49,903 bases of DNA from Plectonema cf. radiosum LEGE 06105 (GCF_015207665.1 NZ_JADEWL010000037.1:1-49903); one strand, 5' to 3'. Shown: positions 26,012 to 35,226, numbered from the stretch's first letter. Numbers and translations are program-made. The notes: a model not told the origin generated them from the sequence alone.

Positions 26012-27058
26012 GTGAAGAATAATACATTTATTTTCCGCTCAAAGTTTCCACCAATATCCTTTCGTCTGCACCGACGCATCCCGTCAGTCTTACTACTGAT
26101 TTGTGTCATTACCTTGACAACATTTATTATTAGCACCTCTGTCGGTGAATATCCGACTCCACCGTTTGTAGTTTTACAAACCCTATTGGGAATCGATACG
26201 GGAAATCCGGATTATGGTTTTGTGATTAATACTTTACGATTACCAAGAACATTAACAGCTTGTTTAGTAGGTATTGCACTGGCAATTTCCGGTGCAATTA
26301 TGCAAGGTTTAACCAGAAATCCTCTTGCCGATCCGGGAATTATTGGTATTAATGCCGGAGCTAGTTTAGCAGCAGTTAGTCTCATTATCTTACTACCAAA
26401 CTTACCTGCTGGAGTTTTACCTGTATCAGCGTTTTTGGGTGCTTTAATTGCTTGTTTATTAATTTATATTTTTGCTTGGGATAGAGGGACTCACCCAGTC
26501 AGATTGATTTTAATTGGTGTGGGAATTTCTGCGGTTGCTGGAGCTTGTACCAGCTTCATGGTCACCTTTGGGGAAATTTATGAAGTCAATCAGGCATTAG
26601 TTTGGTTAGCAGGAAGTGTCTATGGAAGAACTTGGGAACAGGTTTTTGCTTTTCTACCTTGGTTGATTATATTTGTTCCTCTAGCTTTAATTAAAGCTGC
26701 CGAATTAAATACTTTAAATTTAGGAGATGACATTGCCCAAAGTTTAGGAAGTAACATTGAATGGCAACGGGGTTTATTATTAATAATTAGTGCTGCGTTG
26801 TCAGGTGCAGCAGTTGCAACGGCAGGAACAATTAGTTTTGTAGGATTAATTGCACCTCATATAGCCCGTCAATTAGTAGGAGGAAATCATCTCGGTTTGA
26901 TACCAGTCTCTGGAGTTTTAGGAGCGATGATGGTGGCTATTTCTGATTTATTAGGAAGGGTTATTTTTGCACCAATAGAAATTCCCTGTGGTATTGTCAC
27001 TGCGGTAATCGGTGCGCCTTATTTTATTTATTTATTAATACAAACCCGGAAAAAATAA
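26012..27058 (+). CDS. ABC transporter permease, FecCD family (siderophore-type)
   Basis: 348 residues with a GTG start. A 25-residue basic N terminus precedes the first helix. Signatures: LRLPRTLTACLVGIALAISG (about 70-89), GLTRNPLADPGIIGINAG (about 94-111) with the intact NPLADP loop, and AGTISFVGLIAPHIARQLVG (about 271-290) as the ATPase coupling helix. It forms the inner-membrane path for ferric siderophores. The ATPase gene follows after 135 bases that contain copy 3 of the 34-bp repeat. The local binding protein survives only as a fragment at 32.5 kb. Confidence 0.92.
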   Translation: MKNNTFIFRSKFPPISFRLHRRIPSVLLLICVITLTTFIISTSVGEYPTPPFVVLQTLLGIDTGNPDYGFVINTLRLPRTLTACLVGIALAISGAIMQGLTRNPLADPGIIGINAGASLAAVSLIILLPNLPAGVLPVSAFLGALIACLLIYIFAWDRGTHPVRLILIGVGISAVAGACTSFMVTFGEIYEVNQALVWLAGSVYGRTWEQVFAFLPWLIIFVPLALIKAAELNTLNLGDDIAQSLGSNIEWQRGLLLIISAALSGAAVATAGTISFVGLIAPHIARQLVGGNHLGLIPVSGVLGAMMVAISDLLGRVIFAPIEIPCGIVTAVIGAPYFIYLLIQTRKK

Positions 27059-27083
27059 CCTGGTTATTAGTTCACTATAGTAT

Positions 27084-27117
27084 ACCCGCATTTCTCACAA
27101 ACAAGAAGGAAGTTGGA
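27084..27117. repeat. 34-bp dispersed repeat, copy 3
   Basis: Same sequence as 23772-23805. It sits between a permease gene and its ATPase gene, so it lies inside a probable transcription unit. Confidence 0.8.
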
Positions 27118-27193
27118 AGTAGTAGTGATTAGTGAGTATTACCACAACCCTATTGAATCTCAATAGATTAAACTTTATAAAATATCTAAAAAA

Positions 27194-28006
27194 ATGCAAT
27201 TAAACACTCACCAACACTCACAAATTGAAACACGTGGCTTAACTTTAGGCTATGAAGGAACGACGATAGTTAAAAACCTAGATTTAACTATACCCAAGGG
27301 AAAAACTACAGCATTAGTCGGTGCAAATGGTTGTGGAAAATCTACGTTGTTAAGAGGATTAGCGAGATTACTCAAACCTAGCAAAGGAACTGTTTATTTA
27401 GATGCCAAAGATGTCTTTAAATTATCTACAAAAGATGTTGCTCAAAAATTAGGAATTCTTTCTCAGGGGCCTGTTCCTCCTGAAGGCTTAACAGTAAAAG
27501 ATTTAGTCGCGTGTGGACGTTTCCCTTACCAAAATTGGCTGCAACAATGGACAAAAGAAGATGAAAGATTGGTCGATATAGCTTTAGAAATTACCCGCAT
27601 GAAAGAGTTAGCAGAAAGGGAATTAGATACTCTTTCTGGGGGACAGCGACAACGAGCTTGGATTGCGATGGCTTTGGCACAGGATACGGATATTTTATTA
27701 TTAGATGAACCGACAACTTTTTTAGATTTAGCTCATCAAATTGAAGTGTTGGATTTACTCTGGGAATTAAATCAAAATCAAGGACGAACTTTGGTGATGG
27801 TGTTGCATGATTTAAACCAAGCTTGTCGTTATGCTGATTATTTAGTTGCAGTCAAGGAAGGTAAAGTTTTTGTCGCTGGACAACCGGAATTGGTAATGAA
27901 AGAAGAAATGGTTCGGGAAGTATTTGGGTTGGAATGTCGAATTTTTCCCGATCCTGTTGCTGGTACACCAATGTGTGTTCCCATCGGAAGAAAGGGAAGA
28001 GCTTGA
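27194..28006 (+). CDS. ABC transporter ATPase, FecE family (siderophore-type)
   Basis: 270 residues. Walker [10 protein letters not shown] (about 43-51), Q-loop region [18 protein letters not shown], signature [17 protein letters not shown] (about 148-164), Walker [13 protein letters not shown] (about 170-181) and H-loop VLHDLN are complete. It hydrolyses ATP for the permease encoded just upstream. The C-terminal [16 protein letters not shown] is characteristic of siderophore ATPases of the FepC/FecE group. It is the last gene of this short plus-strand unit before a 28-bp repeat and the AraC-type regulator. Confidence 0.92.
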   Translation: MQLNTHQHSQIETRGLTLGYEGTTIVKNLDLTIPKGKTTALVGANGCGKSTLLRGLARLLKPSKGTVYLDAKDVFKLSTKDVAQKLGILSQGPVPPEGLTVKDLVACGRFPYQNWLQQWTKEDERLVDIALEITRMKELAERELDTLSGGQRQRAWIAMALAQDTDILLLDEPTTFLDLAHQIEVLDLLWELNQNQGRTLVMVLHDLNQACRYADYLVAVKEGKVFVAGQPELVMKEEMVREVFGLECRIFPDPVAGTPMCVPIGRKGRA

Positions 28007-28101
28007 TACATTCTTGTGTGTGGGATGGGCATCCTTGCCTGTCCCTATTCTATGACTGGTAATTGCTAATTGGTAATTGTTGACTGTTCCCGAACCCACT
28101 T

Positions 28102-28129
28102 TATTATAAGTATTTAACCGGACATGATC
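28102..28129 (-). repeat. 28-bp repeat, inverted partner of 22095-22122
   Basis: TATTATAAGTATTTAACCGG and the following bases match the reverse complement of 22095-22122, with about four differences. It lies in the spacer between the ATPase and regulator genes. Confidence 0.7.
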
Positions 28130-28241
28130 TAATTTCCTACTTCCCTGAAAAATACTTGTAATTGACGATACTTATTTGAAGTACAAATTAATGATATTAT
28201 TTCTCATCTATCTCAATAGCTCATCCAAAATCTAAAATTCC

Positions 28242-29231
28242 ATGACCCTTGTTTTACAAGAACCTCCGGATTGCCGCCATTTATCAATTCCACTTAATAA
28301 CAGTTATTTTCAACCAAAAACTTACGAATTTCAACTGCATGATCCCAAAGGAATCAGTCATGGTAAGAGACATTGGTTTCACCTGCGTCCGGGAATCTCT
28401 CTTTTGGTAGAAGATTATAAATTACAAGAAAACTTAGTTATTGAAACTTCCCCAACTCAATCTTATACTTCTTTAGAATTAGGTTTTAGTATTTTTGGTC
28501 ATGGTTGTGGTATCAATATAAACTCAGGACAAAATTTTATATCACTTGACTTAGATACCGATGCAGATGAAAGTAACACAAAGGAATGGCAAGCACAAGA
28601 AAGAATCTTAAAATTAGATATTCATATCGAATATTCGTTATTTGAAAGTTTGGTCTTGTCTCCTAACGATAAATTACCTGACAATTTCCAAAATATTATT
28701 GATAAAACAAATATCGATACAAATTATTTTCAAGTTGGTAGGACAACACCGCAAATGCAAACTATCTTGCAGCAAATTTTAAATTGTCCTTATCAAGGTT
28801 TAACAAGACAGCTTTATTTAGAAGCTAAAGTATTAGAATTAATGGCGCTACGTTTAGAAGATTTGCAAGATTCTAAACCGTTAAACTCAACTACGAATCT
28901 CAAGTCAGAACAAATTGATAGTATTTACCAAGCGAGAGATATTATCATTAGTAACTTTAGCAATCCACCATCATTATTAGCATTAGCGCGGCAAGTAAAT
29001 CTCAATGACTGCACTTTAAAAAAAGGGTTTCAGCAAATATTTAGTACAACTGTCTTTGGTTATTTACATGATTATCGCATGGAACGAGCCAAAGAATTAC
29101 TTTTAGAAAAAAATACCATAAATCAAGTTGCACGAACTGTCGGCTATTCAAGTTACAGTGCTTTTATGACTGCTTTTCGCAAAAAGTTTGGTGTTAATCC
29201 CAGCGTGTATTCCCGGAAAAATTCCGTTTAG
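28242..29231 (+). CDS. AraC-family regulator, PchR-like
   Basis: 329 residues. The N-terminal part lacks an obvious cupin signature but has the length and pattern of siderophore-sensing PchR-type regulators. The C-terminal 100 residues hold two helix-turn-helix units: PPSLLALARQVNLNDCTLKKGFQQIF (about 244-269) and INQVARTVGYSSYSAFMTAFRKKFGVNPS (about 296-324). PchR-type proteins bind a ferric siderophore and activate genes for its receptor and synthesis. Position between an ABC siderophore importer and a receptor remnant supports this role. The effector is unknown and its main target may now be dead. Confidence 0.86.
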   Translation: MTLVLQEPPDCRHLSIPLNNSYFQPKTYEFQLHDPKGISHGKRHWFHLRPGISLLVEDYKLQENLVIETSPTQSYTSLELGFSIFGHGCGININSGQNFISLDLDTDADESNTKEWQAQERILKLDIHIEYSLFESLVLSPNDKLPDNFQNIIDKTNIDTNYFQVGRTTPQMQTILQQILNCPYQGLTRQLYLEAKVLELMALRLEDLQDSKPLNSTTNLKSEQIDSIYQARDIIISNFSNPPSLLALARQVNLNDCTLKKGFQQIFSTTVFGYLHDYRMERAKELLLEKNTINQVARTVGYSSYSAFMTAFRKKFGVNPSVYSRKNSV

Positions 29232-29402
29232 AGAAGGTAATAATTCCGTTTGAAGAAGATTTCGCGCTTCATTTTTCCCCTCATGTCTCGTAAAATTACT
29301 GAGAAGAGTTACCAATAAGACTGTATTTTGCAGTCAGAAAAAATTATTTGAGCATCTATTGTTTGGCTGGTTACGAGTAATCGGCGCAATATTCAAGGTG
29401 GC

Positions 29403-30182
29403 GATCGCAATTTTGATTCTACAGTATTTAATGGAGGCATTGTCTATGGCTTGAGTCCCGAAGTGAACGTTTTCGCTAACTTTGCTCAAGGATTTTCAGT
29501 TCCCGATTTGGGTCGTGTTTTCCGCAGACCTCCAGCAGGAGCGGTGAACATTTTAGACTCTCTACAACTTACAGAACCACAGAAAGTAGATAACTATGAA
29601 ATTGGAATTCGGGGTCAATGGAATAATTTACAAGCTTCTATAGCTGGTTTTTATAACTTTTCAGACTTGGGTTCGGATTTTACAGTCACAGATGACGACT
29701 TTTTAGAAACTGTCCGCGCTCCCCAACGCATCTATGGTATAGAAGCAGCAGTTGATGTACAACCTGCCGAAAATTGGAAATTGGGTGGTACATTGACTTG
29801 GACGGAAGGTGAAAATGATGAAGACGATGATGGTGAATATTTAGCGCTTAATAGCATTACCGTTCCTCCGTTGAAATTAACGGCTTATGTAGAAAATCAA
29901 ACCCTCAAAGGATGGCGTAATAGATTGCAATTATTGTATTCAGGTAATCGCGATCGCGCTTTTGAAGATGCTGTAGAAGATGCTGGAATCGACAGTTACT
30001 TAACCGTAGACTACCTAAGCAGTATTAAACTAGGACAAGGGGAATTACAAATAGGCATTCAAAACCTATTTAATAACCAATATTTCCCGGTTTATTCCCA
30101 ATATTTTGCACCATTCTTTGATAGTGCCAACTATGCAGGTAAAGGTAGAACTCTCAGCGTTGGATATCGGATTTCTTGGTAA
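29403..30182 (+). pseudogene. TonB-dependent siderophore receptor, C-terminal remnant
   Basis: About 260 residues of the C-terminal barrel remain: FNGGIVYGLSPEVNVFANFA, FSVPDLGRVFRRP, KVDNYEIGIRG and the terminal GKGRTLSVGYRISW with final Trp. Normal receptors have 700-850 residues, so signal peptide, plug and more than half the barrel are missing. Receptor-like coding continues upstream of the TTG at 29451 without a start codon, which argues for deletion rather than a short gene. It sits between the PchR-like regulator and the exporter, where an intact siderophore receptor would be expected. Confidence 0.8.
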
Positions 30183-30221
30183 ATCATAGGGGAAAACAGG
30201 TATCTTTCTTATTCACCTAAA

Positions 30222-31517
30222 ATGCGTAAATTTATCATTATTTGGTTTGGTCAGTTAGTATCAAATATTGGCAGTTATATGACTTATTTTGCAATCAAAA
30301 TTTGGGCATGGCAACTGACAAATCAGGTAACTACAATTGCTTTATTGAGTTTTTTTGAACTCATTCCCAGTATTTTTATTACCTTAGCTTCAGGATTAAT
30401 TGTAGACCGTGTAAATCGCAAGTTTTTGTTGATAATTGCTGATTGTGTAGCGGCAATATCTACTATAGTCATCGGCTATTTGTATTTAACCAACCAATTA
30501 CAAATATGGCATATTTACGCAACTGGTGCGGTAAATGGAGCATTTAGCGAAGTTCAAGCCCTAGCTTATTCGTCCTCACTTTCCATGTTAGTACCCAAAC
30601 AACATTACCAAAGGGCTACTAGTATGAATTCTGCAATTCATTACGGTTCAATAATTATTGCTCCAGCATTAGCAGGTTTTCTCTATTACATAATTGATTT
30701 GGGTGGCATCTTATTGATTGACTTTATTAGTTTCACAATTGCGATCGCGACTATTTTGAAGGTACGTATTCCTCAACCAAAAACAACAACTCAATCTGAG
30801 AAAAGTATCGGGATTTGGCAAGAGATTATTTTCGGTTTTCGCTATCTTATAAGACAAAAAAGCCTTTTAGCGATGGTAGTTACTGGTTCTTTATTTTGGT
30901 TTGCTCATGACATTGGTGCAACCTTACATTCACCGATGATTTTGGCACGTACAAATAATGACACCAGGATATTAGGTAGTATTTCCTCTGCGGCTGGATT
31001 GGGGGGAGTAACGGGAACTATTATTTTGAGTATTTGGGGTGGTTCCAAACGACGGATTAATGGTTTTCTTTTGGGAATGATGGGTGCTGGAGTGAGCAAA
31101 ACAATATTTGGTTTGGGACAAGGGTTAATGATTTGGCTACCTGCTCAATTTTGCTCCTCTCTCAATTTTCCCATGTTGACAAGTTCTTCAAGGGCTATAT
31201 TGCTGAGTAAAGTTAGACCGGATATACAAGGACGAGTCTTTGCCACCGAGTCTATTATGCAACAGATTGTTTCGGCGATCGCTGTTTTTATTGCTGCTTT
31301 ACTTGCCGACCATGTTTTTGAACCTGCTATGATGCCAGGAGGTAATCTTGTACCTTTATTTGGTAATTTATTTGGTACTGGAAAAGGTGCGGGAATGGCA
31401 ATTTTATATGTGTTTTTTTCTATTGGTTTATTGTTGATTGGTTTGAGCGGTTATTCTGTTCCACGACTGCGGAACGTGGAAACTATTGTGCCAGATCATG
31501 ATGCTGAAGATTATTGA
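30222..31517 (+). CDS. MFS transporter, EntS-like (probable siderophore exporter)
   Basis: 431 residues with about twelve transmembrane helices. LIVDRVNRKFLLIIADC (about 59-75) is the cytoplasmic loop 2-3 motif A (DRxxRK), and FRYLIRQKSLLAMVV begins the second half. Length and pattern fit the MFS_3/EntS group, which exports enterobactin-type siderophores. It lies in the siderophore locus, 39 bases after the receptor remnant and 27 bases before the sucrase/ferredoxin-like gene. No siderophore synthetase is in the window, so the exported compound is unknown; drug efflux is an alternative. Confidence 0.8.
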   Translation: MRKFIIIWFGQLVSNIGSYMTYFAIKIWAWQLTNQVTTIALLSFFELIPSIFITLASGLIVDRVNRKFLLIIADCVAAISTIVIGYLYLTNQLQIWHIYATGAVNGAFSEVQALAYSSSLSMLVPKQHYQRATSMNSAIHYGSIIIAPALAGFLYYIIDLGGILLIDFISFTIAIATILKVRIPQPKTTTQSEKSIGIWQEIIFGFRYLIRQKSLLAMVVTGSLFWFAHDIGATLHSPMILARTNNDTRILGSISSAAGLGGVTGTIILSIWGGSKRRINGFLLGMMGAGVSKTIFGLGQGLMIWLPAQFCSSLNFPMLTSSSRAILLSKVRPDIQGRVFATESIMQQIVSAIAVFIAALLADHVFEPAMMPGGNLVPLFGNLFGTGKGAGMAILYVFFSIGLLLIGLSGYSVPRLRNVETIVPDHDAEDY

Positions 31518-31544
31518 TATAAATAATATTTAATTTTTTAGATT

Positions 31545-32498
31545 ATGAACAATTTTTTCTGTGCAGAAGAATCTTGTGAAGTAAAAGAAGACCCGATTGG
31601 CTGTGCATTAAACCGTCGATATTATGTCTTACTCGAATTTCCACCACCTTGGACATCTGACCCCTTAGATAAAAAAGCCCTTTCTGGTAAATTAAAAGGT
31701 TTAAAAGCAGTTATTAATGAAGAAGTGGAATTATTTTTAAGGCTAGTATTTATTTATAATCCTAATTACCACGAAACTGGATATAATCGTTTAATTATAT
31801 ATTATCATCAAGAAGAGATTTTTTCAAATTATGTTAAGAAAGAGTTTCTATTAACAGATATTAATGATGCAGTACCGATAATTGAAAAGTGCATCAAAGG
31901 TGAGACTCTAGAATCTTCAGATAACAATATTCAAACTAGAGATATTTTAGTCTGTACTCATGGAAGTCATGATAAATGTTGTGCTAAATATGGCAATCCT
32001 TTTTTTCGCCAAGCTTTAGCTACAGTAGAAGATTTATCATTATCTGATGTTCGAGTTTGGCAAAGCAGTCATTTTGGCGGACATCGTTTTGCACCAACTA
32101 TGATAGACCTTCCAGAAGCAAGATATTACGGTAGACTTGAGCCAAAATCCTTTGCTGCTATTTTGACTAGAACTGGTGATATTGAATGCTTCAAAAATGT
32201 CTATCGCGGTTGGGGAGTTTTGCCTTGGCAAGTTCAGTTTTTAGAAAGAGAGTTAATGCTAAATTATGGGTGGAAATGGTTTAATTATCAAGTGCAAGGT
32301 TGGGTAATTAAACACAATGAAGACGAAACTTTTAATCAAGTAGAAATATGTTTTAAAACACCAGACTGCATGACTAATACTTATAGATGTAACGTTATTG
32401 AAGATAAAACAAAAACTATATATACAAAAGGTGAATGCTGTAATAGTAAATTAACTAAAATTCCACAATTTAAAATTACAAACTTATTGAAAATTTAA
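31545..32498 (+). CDS. Sucrase/ferredoxin-like (Suc-Fer) family protein
   Basis: 317 residues. The C-terminal thioredoxin-fold [2Fe-2S] ferredoxin-like domain is marked by LVCTHGSHDKCCAKYG (about 130-145) and SSHFGGHRFAPTMIDLP (about 172-188), where Cys and His residues hold the cluster in this family. The family often neighbours siderophore transporters and is proposed to reduce ferric siderophores in the cytoplasm to release iron. It follows the exporter by 27 bases, so the two are probably cotranscribed. Its Cys-rich tail (KGECCNSKLTK) is unusual but has no assigned role. Confidence 0.82.
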   Translation: MNNFFCAEESCEVKEDPIGCALNRRYYVLLEFPPPWTSDPLDKKALSGKLKGLKAVINEEVELFLRLVFIYNPNYHETGYNRLIIYYHQEEIFSNYVKKEFLLTDINDAVPIIEKCIKGETLESSDNNIQTRDILVCTHGSHDKCCAKYGNPFFRQALATVEDLSLSDVRVWQSSHFGGHRFAPTMIDLPEARYYGRLEPKSFAAILTRTGDIECFKNVYRGWGVLPWQVQFLERELMLNYGWKWFNYQVQGWVIKHNEDETFNQVEICFKTPDCMTNTYRCNVIEDKTKTIYTKGECCNSKLTKIPQFKITNLLKI

Positions 32499-32521
32499 TT
32501 ATTAGTAGTAGTAGCTATATT

Positions 32522-32742
32522 ATGTTTTTTAACGCAAAGGGACGCGGAGGTAAACGCGGAGTCACGCGGAGTTTTTTCACTCCTATTTTCAATTCTCGTC
32601 AAATCCAATTAATTTTATTCAGTATCATCACAGCTTTTATCATTATTGGCTGTGGAGTGAGTACTACTCAAAATATTAGTTCCAATTCTGATTATACAAC
32701 TTCTCAAACGCGAGTTGTTAAACACGCTATGGGTGAAGTATC
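32522..32742 (+). pseudogene. FecB-like siderophore-binding lipoprotein, N-terminal remnant
   Basis: After a repeat-derived stretch (AACGCAAAGGGACGCGGAGG, at 32531 onward, read as a basic N terminus) the frame gives a hydrophobic signal ending IIIGCG, a lipobox. It then gives TRVVKHAMGE, the diagnostic start of mature iron-siderophore binding proteins (normally followed by a V-P-NPQRVV pattern). At about 32735 the similarity stops and the DNA becomes the end of xisH. The binding domain of about 270 residues is absent. Confidence 0.7.
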
Positions 32743-32792
32743 AGTTGAAACTTTTAATTTTTGATCCGAAAAAGGAGGTTATTGTCGAATGA
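32731..32792 (+). pseudogene. xisH: xisH C-terminal remnant
   Basis: Shifted by one base from the FecB-like frame, the DNA reads KYQLKLLIFDPKKEVIVE and then TGA (32790-32792). This is the C-terminus pattern of XisH, an accessory factor for fdxN-element excision found widely in cyanobacteria. Everything before it is missing. An AAGGAGG-like ribosome site inside it precedes the xisI start, as in intact xisHI pairs. Confidence 0.65.
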
Positions 32793-32903
32793 AAAAACTA
32801 GAAAAATATTGACTTTTAGTAAAACAAGTTTTAGAGCAATATGCTAGCTATAAATTCTCATTCACCATTTATGCGACAGTTTGATGGATTTGCTGTTGGC
32901 TAG
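32789..32903 (+). pseudogene. xisI: xisI remnant with internal deletion
   Basis: ATG overlaps the xisH stop in ATGA. The frame reads MKKLEKY, a TGA where XisI normally has Arg (CGA to TGA), then LLVKQVLEQYASYKFSF. Roughly 70 residues are missing and the DNA resumes in another frame with PFMRQFDGFAVG and a stop, the XisI C terminus. Both the nonsense change and the deletion make it non-functional. Confidence 0.72.
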
Positions 32904-32913
32904 TCAACAAGTT

Positions 32914-33915
32914 TTATTTCTTCACCTTGGTTTTAGCTAAATAAACAAAAAATGGCGCACCGATTAAAGCTGTCATAATCCCCACAGGAATCTCTTGCGG
33001 TTGAATAAGCAATCGAGCAAAAATATCGGCAACTAATAGTAATATGGCTCCAAATAATACACTATAGGGAATAATCCAACGATAATCGACTCCGACGATA
33101 AATCTGACAATATGGGGAATCACTAAACCAATAAATCCGATCGCACCAGCTACCGCTACCGCACTACCATCTAACAATAAAACGCAGATAACCGCCGCAA
33201 TTTTTACAGCTACAGTTTTTTGTCCTAAAGATGAAGCAATATCTTCCCCTAAACTCAAAATCGTCACTTGGGGGGAGATTATTACAGCCAATATCATGCC
33301 GATACAAATATAAGGTAAAACTTGGAGAATAACACTTGTATCTGTACCTGCTAAAGAACCAGCTAACCAAAAACGAATTTCTTCTAAAGTGCGTTGACTG
33401 ACAATTAATACTCCCGAAGTCAATGAAGCAAGTAAACTACTAATTGCTGCCCCGGCTATGGTAAGATTTAATGGTGTAGCTCCACCTCGTCCTAAAGAAG
33501 CCAGAAAGTAAACACTAAAAGCAGCCACACCCGCACCCAAAAAGGCATACCAAATGTAGATACTCGGAGAAGAGGCACCAAACAAGAAAATTGCCATCAC
33601 CACCGAAAAAGCTGCACCGGAACTTACTCCCAAAATTCCTGGATCAGCTAGGGGATTGCGTGTCACACCTTGCATCAAAGCACCTGCAACCGATATTGAT
33701 CCACCGACTAAGATTGCTAATAGCGATCGCGGTAATCTCACACTATGAATGATTAAATGTTCTCTGGAAGCATCGAAAGACAGAAATGATTGATAAATCG
33801 TATCCAGAGGAATTTTTGCCGCACCCAAAGTGACGCTGAAAACAACACAGATTAAAAGCACCAAACATCCGATTATTAACCCTATTACAGGTTTTCGGTT
33901 TGATAATATATACAT
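32914..33915 (-). CDS. ABC transporter permease, FecCD family
   Basis: 333 residues, about ten transmembrane helices. HSVRLPRSLLAILVGGSISVAG (about 58-79), GVTRNPLADPGILGVSSG (about 84-101) and GAIGFIGLVIPHIVRFIVG (about 256-274) are intact family motifs. It is a second siderophore-type permease, converging on the plus-strand scar genes. No ATPase or binding-protein gene accompanies it on its strand: upstream there is only a repeat spacer and exbD. It may share the ATPase at 27.2 kb or form a heterodimer with the permease at 26.0 kb; both are inference. Confidence 0.9.
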   Translation of the reverse strand: MYILSNRKPVIGLIIGCLVLLICVVFSVTLGAAKIPLDTIYQSFLSFDASREHLIIHSVRLPRSLLAILVGGSISVAGALMQGVTRNPLADPGILGVSSGAAFSVVMAIFLFGASSPSIYIWYAFLGAGVAAFSVYFLASLGRGGATPLNLTIAGAAISSLLASLTSGVLIVSQRTLEEIRFWLAGSLAGTDTSVILQVLPYICIGMILAVIISPQVTILSLGEDIASSLGQKTVAVKIAAVICVLLLDGSAVAVAGAIGFIGLVIPHIVRFIVGVDYRWIIPYSVLFGAILLLVADIFARLLIQPQEIPVGIMTALIGAPFFVYLAKTKVKK

Positions 33916-33939
33916 AGGGTTTGCTTATTAGTCTTCGGG

Positions 33940-34130
33940 GATAGGCAAAAGGCAAGAGGCAAAAGGCAAGAGGCAACAGTTAACAGGTAACAGGTAACAG
34001 GTAAGAGAGTTTAAGATTGATTTACATTTATTTGCGCCAGCTTACTTAGTATCAAGCCCCTAAAATCAGTTAACAGTTATCACCGGGCAAGTCGATTGTT
34101 AACTGTTCACTGTTAACTGATAGTGGGTAC
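33940..34130. repeat. Short tandem repeats, GGCAAAA and GTTAACAG types
   Basis: GGCAAAAGGCAAGAGGCAAA-type units are followed by AACAGGTAACAGGTAACAG and CAGTTAACAGT units. They fill the 269-base spacer between the permease and exbD. No gene is seen. Confidence 0.7.
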
Positions 34131-34184
34131 TCACGGATGCATATTTTGATAACAATAAAACCAATAATAGTAAGGTTGATTCAA

Positions 34185-34589
34185 TTAATCTCGACGAGTG
34201 GCGATCGCTAAAGATGCACCCTTCACCCGTCGCACTTTATCCATCACCTCAACAATTTTGCCGTGATTCACCCCTTCATCAGCATTCAATACCACCATTA
34301 AAGGCTGTTCGGGTTTGACTTGTTCTTTCACCCCCGCTTCTAATGCTTCCAAAGTAATCGGTTGCTTGTTCAAAAATAAATTTCCAGTCTTGTCTACTGT
34401 CAAAGTCACTCTTGCTGGTTCAGCTGCTTGTTTTGCAGTGGATGCTTGAGGTAAATTTACTGGTAATCCTTCTTGACGAGTTAAAAACAACGTTGACATC
34501 ACAAAAAATGTCAAAATCGCAAATATCACATCTATCATTGGGACGATATTAATTTGCGCTGGTACATCCGCTTCATCAGGTAGACGCAT
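34185..34589 (-). CDS. exbD: ExbD/TolR biopolymer transport protein
   Basis: 134 residues. One N-terminal transmembrane helix, INIVPMIDVIFAILTFFVMS (about 13-32), carries Asp20, the proton-conducting residue of the family. The rest is a periplasmic domain with VTLTVDKTGNLFLNKQPI and the typical C-terminal VMDKVRRVKGASLAIATR. Together with ExbB it converts proton-motive force into motion of TonB. Its start overlaps the end of exbB by 14 bases, showing translational coupling. Confidence 0.93.
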   Translation of the reverse strand: MRLPDEADVPAQINIVPMIDVIFAILTFFVMSTLFLTRQEGLPVNLPQASTAKQAAEPARVTLTVDKTGNLFLNKQPITLEALEAGVKEQVKPEQPLMVVLNADEGVNHGKIVEVMDKVRRVKGASLAIATRRD

Positions 34590-35226
34590 AATCTTTTATT
34601 CCTCGTTCGTAACGACGACGGTAAAGCAATTCTAATTCTCCACCGTATTCTTGAATCAATGCCATTTGTCTTTGATACATTGCTCGAAAGGTATTGGCAA
34701 ATAAAAGCGTGAAAATTGCTACAATCAATCCCGCAGCAGTGGAAACCAAAGCTTCACTAATACCACCAACGACATCCGTTGTTTGAGAACCACCCACATT
34801 ACCAAGATTTAAAGAAGCAAAGGAACCAATTAGTCCTAATACTGTACCAAGAAGACCTAATAACGGTGCCAGAGAAATTATAGTATCAAATATAGTTTGA
34901 AAACGTTTGAGTAAAGGAATTTCCGCTTGTGCTTCACTTTCCAATGCTAAACGAAACTCTTCCGGAGTCGGTTCTTCTAACTCTAAAGCAGTCAGAAACA
35001 TCCGAGCGATAGGTAAATCTGCGTTCTTTCTCAATCCATCAATTGCACCGACGATATTGTTCCGACGATAGAGATTTAAAACATCTCGTACTACTTTAGT
35101 TTGACGATTATTTATTTTCAGCCAAAACCTTATTCTTTCCACAATCAGCGCTAATGCCAATATTGAAAAACCCAGCAGCGGTATCATGACAACGCCACCT
35201 GCCGAGAATAGATTCTGTATTCCCAT
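34576..35226 (-). CDS. exbB: ExbB/TolQ/MotA proton channel protein
   Basis: 216 residues with three transmembrane helices: about 10-30, 115-140 (LAPLLGLLGTVLGLIGSFASL) and 155-180 (VGGISEALVSTAAGLIVAIFTLLFAN). These segments and the cytoplasmic loop are family hallmarks. ExbB pentamers enclose the ExbD helices. The gene is first of an exbB-exbD unit and is divergent from tonB, a compact energy module for the TonB-dependent receptors in this window. Confidence 0.94.
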   Translation of the reverse strand: MGIQNLFSAGGVVMIPLLGFSILALALIVERIRFWLKINNRQTKVVRDVLNLYRRNNIVGAIDGLRKNADLPIARMFLTALELEEPTPEEFRLALESEAQAEIPLLKRFQTIFDTIISLAPLLGLLGTVLGLIGSFASLNLGNVGGSQTTDVVGGISEALVSTAAGLIVAIFTLLFANTFRAMYQRQMALIQEYGGELELLYRRRYERGIKDYAST

